Positions 50,009 to 57,642 are shown, counted from the stretch's first letter. The stretch: 64,000 bases of DNA from Shewanella canadensis (GCF_003966225.1 NZ_RXNU01000004.1:62001-126000); one strand, 5' to 3'. Numbers and translations are program-made. The notes: generated by a model from the letters alone, not told the origin.

Positions 50009-51997
50009 TTACTGATAGAGGCTTCTGAGGAGCTCACCATTGGCCGCCAGCTCATCTGTAAAGCTATTGGTGGCCGATGAGAAGTTGAGTATTAATCCAT
50101 CGGCACTAAGCTGTTTTGCCGCATGAGCATGTGAGGCTAGTGTATTGGAGGTCGATGCATAACTTGGGTTAACGAGTATCGGCAAGTGGCTTATCGCTTT
50201 GATGTCCACTAAGGCGGCTAAATCCAGCGATGGCATAACCGAATCATTAAAGGTTCTGACACCCGACTCACATAGGATCACTTGTTGATTCCCTTCTGCC
50301 AAGATACTCTCGGCAGCCCCTAAGAACTCTTCGACGCTTGCCATGGTGTTTCGCTCTAAAATCACGGGAATATGTAAGGATCCGATACGTTTAAGCAGTG
50401 CTTGATTATTCATCTGCTTTCCCGTCACAAGTAAAATGTTGCCATGCTCAGTCGCAAGTTTTAATTCGGCCTCATGTTCGATAGAGAGTATGCATTCGAG
50501 GTCAAATTGATGTAATGCTCTTTTGAACTCGAGAACATTGGCCGTTGCATCTTGTTGTCGTGATAAACCTTCCAGCACAACAGCCTGAAATCCAGCCTCT
50601 TTTATTGATTTGGCCTTCTGGCTATAGAGGGCACTATCTTGTGGTAATGAGATTAACGCGATTGCGCCAAACTGCTTATCCCCGACTTGCAATTGGCCGC
50701 TGGTAATACGCGTGGCATCCTGTTTATACTTTTTGCAATATCTCATCAGCTCGTTTGTAGCGATAGGGGATTGCTCTGTTGGATCGCTGGCATGTTCGGC
50801 GCGGCTGGTATCGGGTTCTATCATCAGCTGACTATTTGAAAGCTGAGTAGGGTTAACTGTTTCGCAAGGGTAACAACCTAATACTTTGATAAAGCGGGTG
50901 ATACGTTCAAGCTCTTTTAATGCGGACTGCATCGATTCACTGGAAAGGTTAGCATCGAGATCCAGGTAAAACATCTCTTCCCATGGAGTACCGGGAATAG
51001 GACGAGACTCGAGTTTACTCATATTAAGGTTATGGGCTTTCAGGACTAATAAGGCTTCCACCAAGGCACCGGGTTTCTGGCCGGTAGCCATAATAAGTGT
51101 TGATTTTGCAGGAAGCTGCTCGGGTACAGCGATGGCTTTTCTGGCGACTACGATGAAACGGCTTTGGTTGATCTTTTGGTTAGCTAAGTCCTGGGCAATC
51201 GCTTCTAATTGATAGAGTGCCCCGCCTTCTGTGCTGCCAATGGCTGCTATGGTCGGATCATCACTTTCTATGACCTTTTCCATCGCCTCTGCACTGCTGG
51301 AGCAATACTCAAGTTTAAACTCCGGGTGCAGGCTTAGGTAGCGGCTACATTGACTAATGGGTTGAGGGTGAGCATATACTGTTTTGATTTTACTGACATT
51401 GCCACTCGCTTTGGCCAGAAGGCAGTGACCAACTTCAATGGTGGTCTCACCAACGATAGCTAAACTCGTATGCTGAAGTACATCATAAACTTCATTGATC
51501 GATCCCGATGATGTGTTTTCTATAGGCAGAAAACCATAGTCGGCGTGGCCGGACTCTACCGCCTGTACAATCTCATCGAAGCTCTTACAGCCTAGGTCTT
51601 GCATGTCAACCTGACGGCGATCGCAATAACGATTCGCAGCTAGGTATGAATAGGAACCTCTGGCGCCAAGGTAAGCCACACAGTATTGCTGTTTTTGAGT
51701 GTCCGGGTTTGCACGGCCCTGAAGATAAGCTTGTTGGTTAAGCACTGAGTCTTCGATAATACTCTGATAGAGAGAGATGACATAGTGTGCATCTAACCCC
51801 TGCTCACGCCCTTGTTTGACGAGTCTGGCCAGCAACTCTTTCTCTCTTTGAGTATCTCTTATTGGCCGAATATCGACCTCTTTACTGCGAGCAACATCGA
51901 GGCTTAATTCGCGCCGCTTAGCCAGAAGAGCCAACAGATCTTTGTCTAATGCGGTTATCTGCTCACGTGTATGGTTCAAAGGCTGTGGTTTGTTCAT
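50009..51997 (-). CDS. pheA: Chorismate mutase / prephenate dehydratase fused to a degenerate DAHP-synthase-like domain
   Basis: 662 aa; E. coli PheA is 386. Chorismate mutase 1-95 keeps the active-site residues (R11, R28, K39, D48, R51, E52, Q88). Prephenate dehydratase 105-285 has SRF at 279-281 where E. coli has TRF, a conservative change. ACT domain 299-380 with GALV (310) and ESRP (330) for phenylalanine feedback. After a linker (385-425), residues 427-662 resemble class I-beta DAHP synthase: ILLVTGKQMNN, PVILERNTMASVEEFLGAAE, VILCESGVRTF, SLDLAALVDIKAISHLPI. The family's DPSH is NPSY, GPC and KPRTS are absent, and VEVH is LNFS, so metal and PEP sites are lost. Probably a regulatory or structural domain. 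Confidence 0.92.
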   Translation of the reverse strand: MNKPQPLNHTREQITALDKDLLALLAKRRELSLDVARSKEVDIRPIRDTQREKELLARLVKQGREQGLDAHYVISLYQSIIEDSVLNQQAYLQGRANPDTQKQQYCVAYLGARGSYSYLAANRYCDRRQVDMQDLGCKSFDEIVQAVESGHADYGFLPIENTSSGSINEVYDVLQHTSLAIVGETTIEVGHCLLAKASGNVSKIKTVYAHPQPISQCSRYLSLHPEFKLEYCSSSAEAMEKVIESDDPTIAAIGSTEGGALYQLEAIAQDLANQKINQSRFIVVARKAIAVPEQLPAKSTLIMATGQKPGALVEALLVLKAHNLNMSKLESRPIPGTPWEEMFYLDLDANLSSESMQSALKELERITRFIKVLGCYPCETVNPTQLSNSQLMIEPDTSRAEHASDPTEQSPIATNELMRYCKKYKQDATRITSGQLQVGDKQFGAIALISLPQDSALYSQKAKSIKEAGFQAVVLEGLSRQQDATANVLEFKRALHQFDLECILSIEHEAELKLATEHGNILLVTGKQMNNQALLKRIGSLHIPVILERNTMASVEEFLGAAESILAEGNQQVILCESGVRTFNDSVMPSLDLAALVDIKAISHLPILVNPSYASTSNTLASHAHAAKQLSADGLILNFSSATNSFTDELAANGELLRSLYQ

Positions 51998-52030
51998 GCG
52001 GTCCTCAATATCTTAACCAAATTTTGTTAC

Positions 52031-52057
52031 AAAAAAGCCTCCCTAGTGGGAGGCTTT
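52031..52057 (-). terminator. pheA attenuator terminator
   Basis: On the minus strand AAAGCCTCCC / GGGAGGCTTT with ACTA loop and six T (52036-52031). A competing antiterminator is available: GGGAGGCGGAATTT inside pheL can pair with AAATTCCAAAGCCTCCC, so stalling at the phenylalanine codons would favour read-through into pheA. Confidence 0.9.
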
Positions 52058-52076
52058 GGAATTTTTACTTTCGTTT

Positions 52077-52151
52077 TTACACCGAAATTCCGCCTCCCGA
52101 GATGGGTGGAATAAAAAAGAAAGTAAAAAAGTGAACGTTATATAATGTCAT
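52077..52151 (-). CDS. pheL: pheA leader peptide
   Basis: 24 codons from ATG 52151 to TAA 52077: MTLYNVHFFTFFFIPPISGGG then ISV. Five phenylalanine codons (FFTFFF) just before the attenuator. Ribosome stalling on them under phenylalanine shortage would prevent the terminator. Candidate promoter on the minus strand: TTGACA at 52187-52182, 17 bp, TACTTT at 52164-52159; it would place the transcript start almost at the ATG, so another start site is possible. Confidence 0.85.
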   Translation of the reverse strand: MTLYNVHFFTFFFIPPISGGGISV

Positions 52152-52273
52152 CACTATCAAAGTAAAGCCCGAGCTCTTTGGTGTCAATAGTATCTTGATA
52201 ACTTTTACAGATAATTAAAAATCAAGTTTGATGGGGATTTAAAGGTGAGGTTTAAAAAGCGAGTTAAAGGCAT

Positions 52274-52299
52274 AAAAAAGCGCACCAGAGGTGCGCTTT
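52274..52299 (-). terminator. Minus-strand terminator upstream of pheL
   Basis: AAAGCGCACC / GGTGCGCTTT, perfect 10-bp stem, 3-nt loop, six T on the minus strand. The nearest minus-strand gene upstream is raiA, about 1 kb away, so the transcript it ends would cross the heptamer array. Confidence 0.85.
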
Positions 52300-52335
52300 G
52301 GGTGGAACAAAATAAAAAAATCAAACTGCTAAATC

Positions 52336-52507
52336 CTCCTTTTAGTGCTTGAAACCCAGATCATATGCTTCATTAACTCTTAAAAAGTGAAGCTGGATAT
52401 CAGGTTCCTGTCAATTAAACGCTTTAATTCAGGCGGAGTTGCTGTTGTCAGCTAATGTCCGGTTGCATCGCTTATTATAAGCTGCGTATCGGTCTCTAGT
52501 CCGCCTG
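52336..52507. repeat. Duplicated segment A, left of the heptamer array
   Basis: Shares with segment B (53004-53179), in the same order and spacing, CTCCTTTTAGT, GAAACC, TGCTGTTGTCAGCT, TGTCC and a terminal inverted repeat. In A the inverted repeat is CAGGCGGA / TCCGCCTG (52430-52437, 52500-52507), enclosing GCTTAT / ATAAGC. Ends 11 bp before the array. Confidence 0.7.
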
Positions 52508-52518
52508 TGTACAAGTTT

Positions 52519-52952
52519 ACGTCTATCATCTTACGTCTAACATCTTACGTCTAACATCTTGCGTCTAACATCTTACGTCTAACATCTTGCGTCTAACATC
52601 TTGCGTCTAACATCTTGCGTCTAACATCTTGCGTCTAACATCTTGCGTCTAACATCTTGCGTCTAACATCTTGCGTCTAACATCTTGCGTCTAACATCTT
52701 GCGTCTAACATCTTGCGTCTAACATCTTGCGTCTAACATCTTGCGTCTAACATCTTGCGTCTAACATCTAACATCTAACATCTAACATCTAACATCTAAC
52801 ATCTAACATCTAACATCTAACATCTAGCATCTAACATCTTACGTCTAACATCTTGCGTCTATCATCTTACGTCTAACGTCTAACGTCTTACGTCTAACAT
52901 CTAACATCTAACATCTAACATCTAACATCTAACATCTTACGTCTAACATCTA
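52519..52952. repeat. Array of 62 tandem heptamers, NCRTCTW
   Basis: 434 bp = 62 x 7 with no insertion or deletion. Units are ACATCTA, ACATCTT, GCGTCTA, ACGTCTA and rare TCATCTT, ACGTCTT, GCATCTA; only positions 1, 3 and 7 vary. A higher-order 14-mer (ACATCTT-GCGTCTA) runs uninterrupted for about 13 copies in 52582-52763; pure ACATCTA runs follow (52764-52826 and 52897-52931). All frames on both strands meet stops, so it is not coding. Confidence 0.95.
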
Positions 52953-53003
52953 TCTTCAAAGATATTTTACAAAGGGTGAAACTAAAACGACTACTTGGTA
53001 CCG

Positions 53004-53179
53004 CTCCTTTTAGTTTTCGAAACCTATATCTGTTACTTCTGACCTCTTGATAAGGGAAGTGAGATCTCTAGGCTTGTACTCGGTCCTGCGTTATATGTTC
53101 AGGCGCGACTGCTGTTGTCAGCTTAGTGTCCATATGCCTCACTTATAAAAGTGGCATGCATGGTTTTCATGTTCGCCTG
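53004..53179. repeat. Duplicated segment B, right of the heptamer array
   Basis: Second copy of segment A in direct orientation, 668 bp away. Its terminal inverted repeat is CAGGCG / CGCCTG (53100-53105, 53174-53179) and the inner hairpin is ATGCC-TC-ACTT / AAGTGGCAT, different in sequence from A but equal in position. Confidence 0.7.
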
Positions 53180-53199
53180 TATAAAAACTTAAAACTGCT

Positions 53200-53314
53200 C
53201 AGGGCTCCTTTAGCGTAATGAATCTTTAAAACTTCACCCTTATATAAGCGTAGCATGGTGAAGCATTTCCTGTTTGATTTCTGACATCTTCAGTTGGCAG
53301 AACATTGAGCCCTG
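53200..53314. repeat. Third large inverted repeat next to raiA
   Basis: CAGGGCTC (53200-53207) and GAGCCCTG (53307-53314) are perfect complements. AAACTGCT before it and CTCCTTT within it also occur at the start of segment A, so it may be a decayed third copy. Inside, CTTCACC / GGTGAAG (53232-53263) makes a hairpin with a short T run on the minus strand, a weak terminator candidate for raiA. Confidence 0.5.
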
Positions 53315-53339
53315 CCGCTAGAGATAATAATTCAAAATA

Positions 53340-53702
53340 TTAAGCTGCATATTCCTCTTCTAAATCCAGTTCAGAATCCTTTTCTGGCGCTTCCTCTTGT
53401 CGTTTGAGAGAGGCATTTCGTTGCGCTTCTGGCTTATGGGTGAGTTTGTTCAACTGTTTCTCTAGCTTTTGCCCCATCGCGTTAATTGCGCTATAAAGAT
53501 CTTCATTTTTTGCTTGAGCAAAAAGCGTGCTATTCGGGATGCCGACGGAAGCTTCAATTTTAAAGAGTTGTTTCTCTTGAGTTATGATTACATGAGGATT
53601 AATCAACTGCACATCATGTCTGGAAAGCTTCTCTAGACGGGCTTCTATGCGTTCGCGGATAAGGGCAGTGACTTCAAGGTGTTTGCTTGTAATCTTTGTC
53701 AT
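53340..53702 (-). CDS. raiA: Ribosome-associated inhibitor A (hibernation factor)
   Basis: 120 aa from ATG 53702 (AAAAGG upstream; the longer frame to 53753 lacks family similarity). Opens TKITSKHLEVTALIRERIEARL and shows LINPHVII and KNEDLYSAINAMGQKLEKQLNK, with the acidic C-terminal tail (EKDSELDLEEEYAA) that separates RaiA from short HPF. It binds the 30S decoding centre in stationary phase. E. coli has the same neighbour order raiA-pheL-pheA. Confidence 0.93.
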   Translation of the reverse strand: MTKITSKHLEVTALIRERIEARLEKLSRHDVQLINPHVIITQEKQLFKIEASVGIPNSTLFAQAKNEDLYSAINAMGQKLEKQLNKLTHKPEAQRNASLKRQEEAPEKDSELDLEEEYAA

Positions 53703-53992
53703 ATGTCGAACCTTTTGTTGTTTCCTTGAATTCAGACTACCAATATCCTCCATGAAAGTCGTGATCTAAATCACGTTTTATCGCCTGTTTTATGCCGTTC
53801 GTCTTTTATTTGATCACTTAAGCAAATTTCTAAAATAACTGCGATAAAACGCTTGAAAAGGAACTTAAACAGGCTCATATTCGAATAGATAAGTTTAGTT
53901 ACTTTTTTTATTTGCCTCATAAAACTGCTTCAAATATCATCAGCCACATAATTCACAAACGTCGTTCATTGAGTTTCAATTCGGGTCAGCAA

Positions 53993-54661
53993 ATGCAAAC
54001 AAAGATAAAAGTCTGGGATCTTCCTGTCAGGATTTTTCACTGGGGAATGATAGCCCTGTTAGGTGGCCTTTGGTGGACAGCCGATGCCGGGGAGATGGAG
54101 TGGCATCAGGTGTTGGCCTATTGCCTTATGGTTTTCATTATTTTTCGTTTGGTGTGGGGCGTTGTTGGCAGCGATACTGCTAGATTTAGTCAATTTATAA
54201 AACACCCTAAAACCGTCATAGGTTATGTAAAGCATACTAAGCAGGAGGGGGTATCGGCTAGCATAGGACATAACCCATTGGGCGGATATATGGTACTGGC
54301 TTTGATTGCTTTAGTGACGTTGCAACTCTCAACCGGTCTATTTTCTACCGATGAGATTTTCACAGAAGGGCCTTTGTACTCTTTTGTTTCTAGTGAAATC
54401 GGCGCCTCGATGAGTTGGCTACATAAAAAAATATTTTATGTCATGCTTGGTTTTGCGGCAGTTCATCTCTTAGCGGTGATTTTCCATGGTGTGAAAGGGG
54501 ATAAACTTGTACGCCCTATGCTTAGTGGTTATAAGCAGGTGTCTGGGGAGCCGAATGTAGAGTTAACGTTTAAACCATTATTTATGGCTTTGGTGTTGTT
54601 GCTAGCCGTAGGTGGCGTGGTAACGAACTATTTAATCTGGCCGATAATCGATATGCTTTAA
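53993..54661 (+). CDS. Membrane-bound b-type cytochrome (b561 / hydrogenase cytochrome b family)
   Basis: 222 aa from ATG 53993; upstream in-frame sequence is not conserved in character. Four membrane segments with histidines placed for two haems: RIFHWGM (His16), EWHQVLAY (His38), SWLHKKIFYVM and AAVHLLAVIFHGVKGD. PVRIFHW at the N-terminus is typical of this quinol-cytochrome c electron-transfer family. Convergent with a cytochrome c' gene, which may be its electron partner. Confidence 0.88.
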   Translation: MQTKIKVWDLPVRIFHWGMIALLGGLWWTADAGEMEWHQVLAYCLMVFIIFRLVWGVVGSDTARFSQFIKHPKTVIGYVKHTKQEGVSASIGHNPLGGYMVLALIALVTLQLSTGLFSTDEIFTEGPLYSFVSSEIGASMSWLHKKIFYVMLGFAAVHLLAVIFHGVKGDKLVRPMLSGYKQVSGEPNVELTFKPLFMALVLLLAVGGVVTNYLIWPIIDML

Positions 54662-54730
54662 GTTGGATATACTAGCAACGAGCTACTTACTCGTTGCTTC
54701 GCTCTATTTTGAGCAGACTTTAACTCGAGT

Positions 54731-55192
54731 TTAGTCCTTCTTATACACGTCGTGACAGCCTTTACAGTTTTTAGCTGTTTTCATAAAGGCTTGTTTCAGT
54801 GCTTTTCTGTCGTCCGACTTCGAGGCAATGGCGAGAGCGGCTGAATCTTCCTGAAGTTGCTTCATCTTGGCATCAAAGTCAGACTTTTCAGCCCAGATCT
54901 TAGGTAGAGCCCCCGTTTCCCCTTTATCGGAACCTGCAATGAATCCCTCTAAGGGAAGCTTAGACAATGCAGCTACATTTTCGGCGCGCAGGCTGAAGAC
55001 TTGAGCATCGAATGGCTTCTTTCCTTTTAACATGGCCCCCATGTCACCAAAGTTATATGCCAACATACTAAATGCAGATTGACGATAGTGAATAGCGTCA
55101 TCGGTTTCTTTGAAATTGTTTGCTTGTGCTGTAGTCGCTAAAACAGAGCCTGTAATACAGGCGAGAATGGCTATTTTTAGGTTCTTTTTCAT
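54731..55192 (-). CDS. Cytochrome c' (class II)
   Basis: 153 aa from ATG 55192 (KKNLKIAILACITGSVL signal peptide, cleavage after AQA). Four-helix class II cytochrome with haem motif CKGCH near the C-terminus (AKNCKGCHDVYKKD) and MLAYNFGDMGAMLKG in the first helices. Periplasmic; members bind NO or move electrons. The upstream in-frame extension to 55240 is less likely. Convergent with the b-type cytochrome gene. Confidence 0.92.
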   Translation of the reverse strand: MKKNLKIAILACITGSVLATTAQANNFKETDDAIHYRQSAFSMLAYNFGDMGAMLKGKKPFDAQVFSLRAENVAALSKLPLEGFIAGSDKGETGALPKIWAEKSDFDAKMKQLQEDSAALAIASKSDDRKALKQAFMKTAKNCKGCHDVYKKD

Positions 55193-55398
55193 TTTATCGT
55201 TCTCACGTTTTCTTATGGTTATGTGACATTGCTCCGCCATTGTATTCTTTTTCTATATCGATATACCACCCAAATTTTCAAGCGTTTACATGTAAAGATG
55301 CAACAAATTATGACAGTTCCTCAGTCAGGATTTTGCTTCAGTAATCGAGAAGAATATCGGTAAATGGTTTGGCTTTTCTTTGATACTTGGTAAACTAC

Positions 55399-55420
55399 AC
55401 GTACTGTTGTGCCAGTACGT
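55399..55420 (+). promoter_or_regulatory. TrpR operator upstream of trpR
   Basis: ACGTACTG / CAGTACGT, perfect 8-bp arms with a 6-bp centre, 11 bp before the trpR start. The CGTACT...AGTACG pattern is that of the trpR operator in E. coli. Likely autorepression; TTGGCT (55369) and TAAACT (55391) are plausible -35 and -10. Confidence 0.8.
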
Positions 55421-55431
55421 CCGGAGGGTAA

Positions 55432-55710
55432 ATGAGAGCTGAATGGGGACTTGTGTTAGAGAAAGTGGTGAATCACCATGATCACAACGCATTGTTGGAA
55501 CTGTTTGAATTATTGCTGACAGAAGATGAACGCAGCGCTATAGCGGGTCGACTTAAGGTTTTTCAAGCATTACTTAAAGGAGAGATGAGCCAGCGTCAGA
55601 TCGCTTGTGAATTTCAAATTAGTATTGCGACCATTACGCGCTGCTCAAATTATCTTAAACATATGTCAGTTGAGCAGCGAGAAAAAATTAAGCATTTGAT
55701 ATTAGAGTAG
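55432..55710 (+). CDS. trpR: trp operon repressor
   Basis: 92 aa, all helical. The DNA-binding helix-turn-helix is MSQRQIACEFQISIATITR, and the tryptophan pocket region LTEDERSAIAGRLKVFQALL is conserved. Represses trp genes, and its own, with tryptophan as co-repressor. CGGAGGG ribosome-binding site. Confidence 0.95.
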   Translation: MRAEWGLVLEKVVNHHDHNALLELFELLLTEDERSAIAGRLKVFQALLKGEMSQRQIACEFQISIATITRCSNYLKHMSVEQREKIKHLILE

Positions 55711-55718
55711 GTTAATCG

Positions 55719-56105
55719 TTAAATGTTGGGATAAGTTTGTGAGTCGCGAAGACTATGACGTCTGTTTGATGAGCGTTGAATTAAAATGTAGAGGGAGTAA
55801 ACCATTAAGCCTGTTCCGATCACTACTCCAAGCTTAGTCGGATATAGTTTAAATATCACTGTCGCTGCGAATAGATAGATAAAGGGAACAAAATTATAGA
55901 CCGAGGTGGGGAGTTTGCCTGATTTTCGTTTTCTAACGGGATCCGTACGCCTGTTTTGTGAACGCATATTATAGATTTTTGAACCTAGTGCAAATACGAT
56001 CATGGCAAAAAAGATTGCCGCTTTCTGTTCCAGCATCAAGATACAGGCAGTGCCTATGGAAATATAGGCAAAGGGTAAAATTTCATAAACTGACTTGGCG
56101 ATCAT
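55719..56105 (-). CDS. Conserved hypothetical membrane protein
   Basis: 128 aa from ATG 56105 with AAAGGA upstream; a longer frame begins at 56138. Four hydrophobic segments in two pairs, each pair opening with a similar phrase (SVYEILPFAYISIG and SVYNFVPFIYLFAA), so the protein looks like an internal duplication with a basic linker (NMRSQNRRTDPVRKRKSGK). Function unknown. Convergent with trpR, 8 bp apart. Confidence 0.75.
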   Translation of the reverse strand: MIAKSVYEILPFAYISIGTACILMLEQKAAIFFAMIVFALGSKIYNMRSQNRRTDPVRKRKSGKLPTSVYNFVPFIYLFAATVIFKLYPTKLGVVIGTGLMVYSLYILIQRSSNRRHSLRDSQTYPNI

Positions 56106-56186
56106 AAACATTCCTTTGTTTGAATCACAGCGATCCATCGCGAATAAACATGAGTGCGTTATATAAGCACTAGCGCATTATAGATG

Positions 56187-56225
56187 AAAAAAAGCCCATA
56201 TCACTATTTTTAGTGTTATGGGCTT
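56187..56225 (-). terminator. Terminator after slyD
   Basis: AAGCCCATA / TATGGGCTT with an inner CACTA / TAGTG; on the minus strand seven T follow (56187-56193). Confidence 0.82.
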
Positions 56226-56288
56226 AGAATTATTTAATATGAGTTGGTGCTAAATAATAACCCTCTCATCTAAATCTTGTGCGACAAA

Positions 56289-56918
56289 CTAGTGTCTGCA
56301 GCCGCAACCGCCATTACCGTCACAGCCTTCTTTAGCTGGCTCATCCTGCTTGTCGCTGCAACAACCACCTTCATGACTGTGTTCATGGTCAGAACCGCCA
56401 CAACAACCGCCTTCATGGCCGTGTTCGTGACCACCTTCTGATCCGCAACCGCCTTGAGCATGGATATGACCATGGGCGATCTCTTCAGCCGTAGCTTCAC
56501 GAACATCAAGAACTTCAACGTTAAAGGTTAGAGCTTGACCGGCTAACGGATGATTACCATCGACAATGACAATATCATCTTTCACTTCTTTAACTTGAAC
56601 CGGGCGTTGGCCCATTTCAGTTTCTGCGATAAAGCGCATACCAGGAACGATATCCTCAATATCACCGAACGCACTCAATGGCACTTCTTGTTTTAAACCA
56701 TCATGATATGGGCCATAGCCATTTTCAGCGCTAACAGATACCTCAAGTTTATCACCGGCAACCTTGCCTTCGAGTTGAGACTCAAGGCCTGGGATCATAT
56801 TCTCCGCCCCATGCAGGTAGAGCATTGGCTCGCCTTCAAAAGAGTCTTCGACCAATTCGCCTTTGGCGTTTGATAAACGGTAATGAATGCTTACAGCACT
56901 GTGTTGAGTGATTTTCAT
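56289..56918 (-). CDS. slyD: FKBP-type peptidyl-prolyl isomerase SlyD
   Basis: 209 aa. FKBP domain with the chaperone IF insert (SIHYRLSNAKGELVEDSF, MIPGLESQLEGK, GNHPLAGQALTFNVEV). The C-terminal 60 residues are rich in His, Cys and Gly (GGHEHGHEGGCCGG, DHEHSHEGGCC, GCGCRH) and bind nickel or zinc, used in hydrogenase maturation. The tail holds two near repeats of HEHxHEGGCC. Confidence 0.96.
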   Translation of the reverse strand: MKITQHSAVSIHYRLSNAKGELVEDSFEGEPMLYLHGAENMIPGLESQLEGKVAGDKLEVSVSAENGYGPYHDGLKQEVPLSAFGDIEDIVPGMRFIAETEMGQRPVQVKEVKDDIVIVDGNHPLAGQALTFNVEVLDVREATAEEIAHGHIHAQGGCGSEGGHEHGHEGGCCGGSDHEHSHEGGCCSDKQDEPAKEGCDGNGGCGCRH

Positions 56919-57479
56919 GTCGCCTCCAATTCAGAATGTGCGCGCATTCTATCTTGCTTTTTAATTGTTGGCGATGATTTGCATCAGCTTATGCGGTCGA
57001 GTTCACCTTAGCGCACTCATTATATATTGCATTGGAAAGAAGAGGCTTTCCAATTCGCAGAACTTGCAAGTGAGCTAATTGATTTTTTAATCAATATTAA
57101 CGCAATAAAATTCACTTGCTCTTGTTGTACAGTAATGGGATAAAACGTCTATTTTACTCTGTTGGCAAGTACATCGTTGTTAACTCAGGTTTGTATCACC
57201 TTATTACGATTTTTTTATTTCAGTTTCAGGGTAAGTGCTTACTTAACAGCTTGTTGCGCCTTGCGTTTACGTTTACGTAATGGGTTGAATCGTCAAGCTA
57301 ACTTATTCAATATCAGTGATATTGCTTTCTAATAATTTCTCACCTGTAAATAAGGTGCTGTGATGATGCGAACTGAGTTTTTTTTAAAGAGTTGCTAATA
57401 AGGGGTTGACATCAGCCCAAGAAAAAAGCAATTCTGTATCCATCGAACTTTAAACTCTTTTGGATTAAGTGATTTTCAA
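56919..57479. other. Gene-free AT-rich region before the thr leader
   Basis: 561 bp with no gene that I can support. TTGACA at 57406-57411 is the best -35 element for the thr operon, but the -10 at the right distance (CAATTC) is poor. Confidence 0.5.
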
Positions 57480-57551
57480 ATGCATTGCCTGAATACCGTT
57501 GTAACCACCATTATTACAACCACCACGATTATTTTCGTGGGGGCAGGCTGA
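57480..57551 (+). CDS. thrL: thr operon leader peptide
   Basis: 23 codons from ATG 57480 to TGA 57549: MHCLNTVVTTIITTTTII, then FVGAG. It holds seven threonine and four isoleucine codons, the two amino acids that control thrABC. The ending GAG equals that of E. coli ThrL. The coding sequence ends 27 bp before the attenuator stem. Confidence 0.93.
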   Translation: MHCLNTVVTTIITTTTIIFVGAG

Positions 57552-57578
57552 ACACACTCTGAAAGAATGTAAATAATA

Positions 57579-57610
57579 GCCCGCTCCCATAACAAGGAGC
57601 GGGCTTTTTT
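57579..57610 (+). terminator. thr attenuator
   Basis: GCCCGCTCC / GGAGCGGGC with 8-nt loop, then six T. ATTATTT in thrL (about 57526-57533) can pair with AAATAAT just before the stem, and GGGGGC with GCCCGC, giving a competing antiterminator. CACGA / TCGTG inside thrL forms the pause hairpin. Confidence 0.92.
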
Positions 57611-57642
57611 GTTTCTTAGGTAGCGTGGTACAAGGAGAAAGT

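Noticed and set aside
51949..52134. Plus-strand open frame over the pheA leader
   Set aside because: Antisense to pheA and pheL; the minus strand shows a complete leader peptide and attenuator.
52519..52952. Heptamer array read as a CRISPR array
   Set aside because: Units are contiguous, 7 bp long and without unique spacers; no cas genes are present.
52519..52952. Array read as integron attC sites, because GTCTAAC fits the RYYYAAC core
   Set aside because: The partner GTTRRRY core is missing, there are no cassettes and no integrase; the match follows from the repeat unit.
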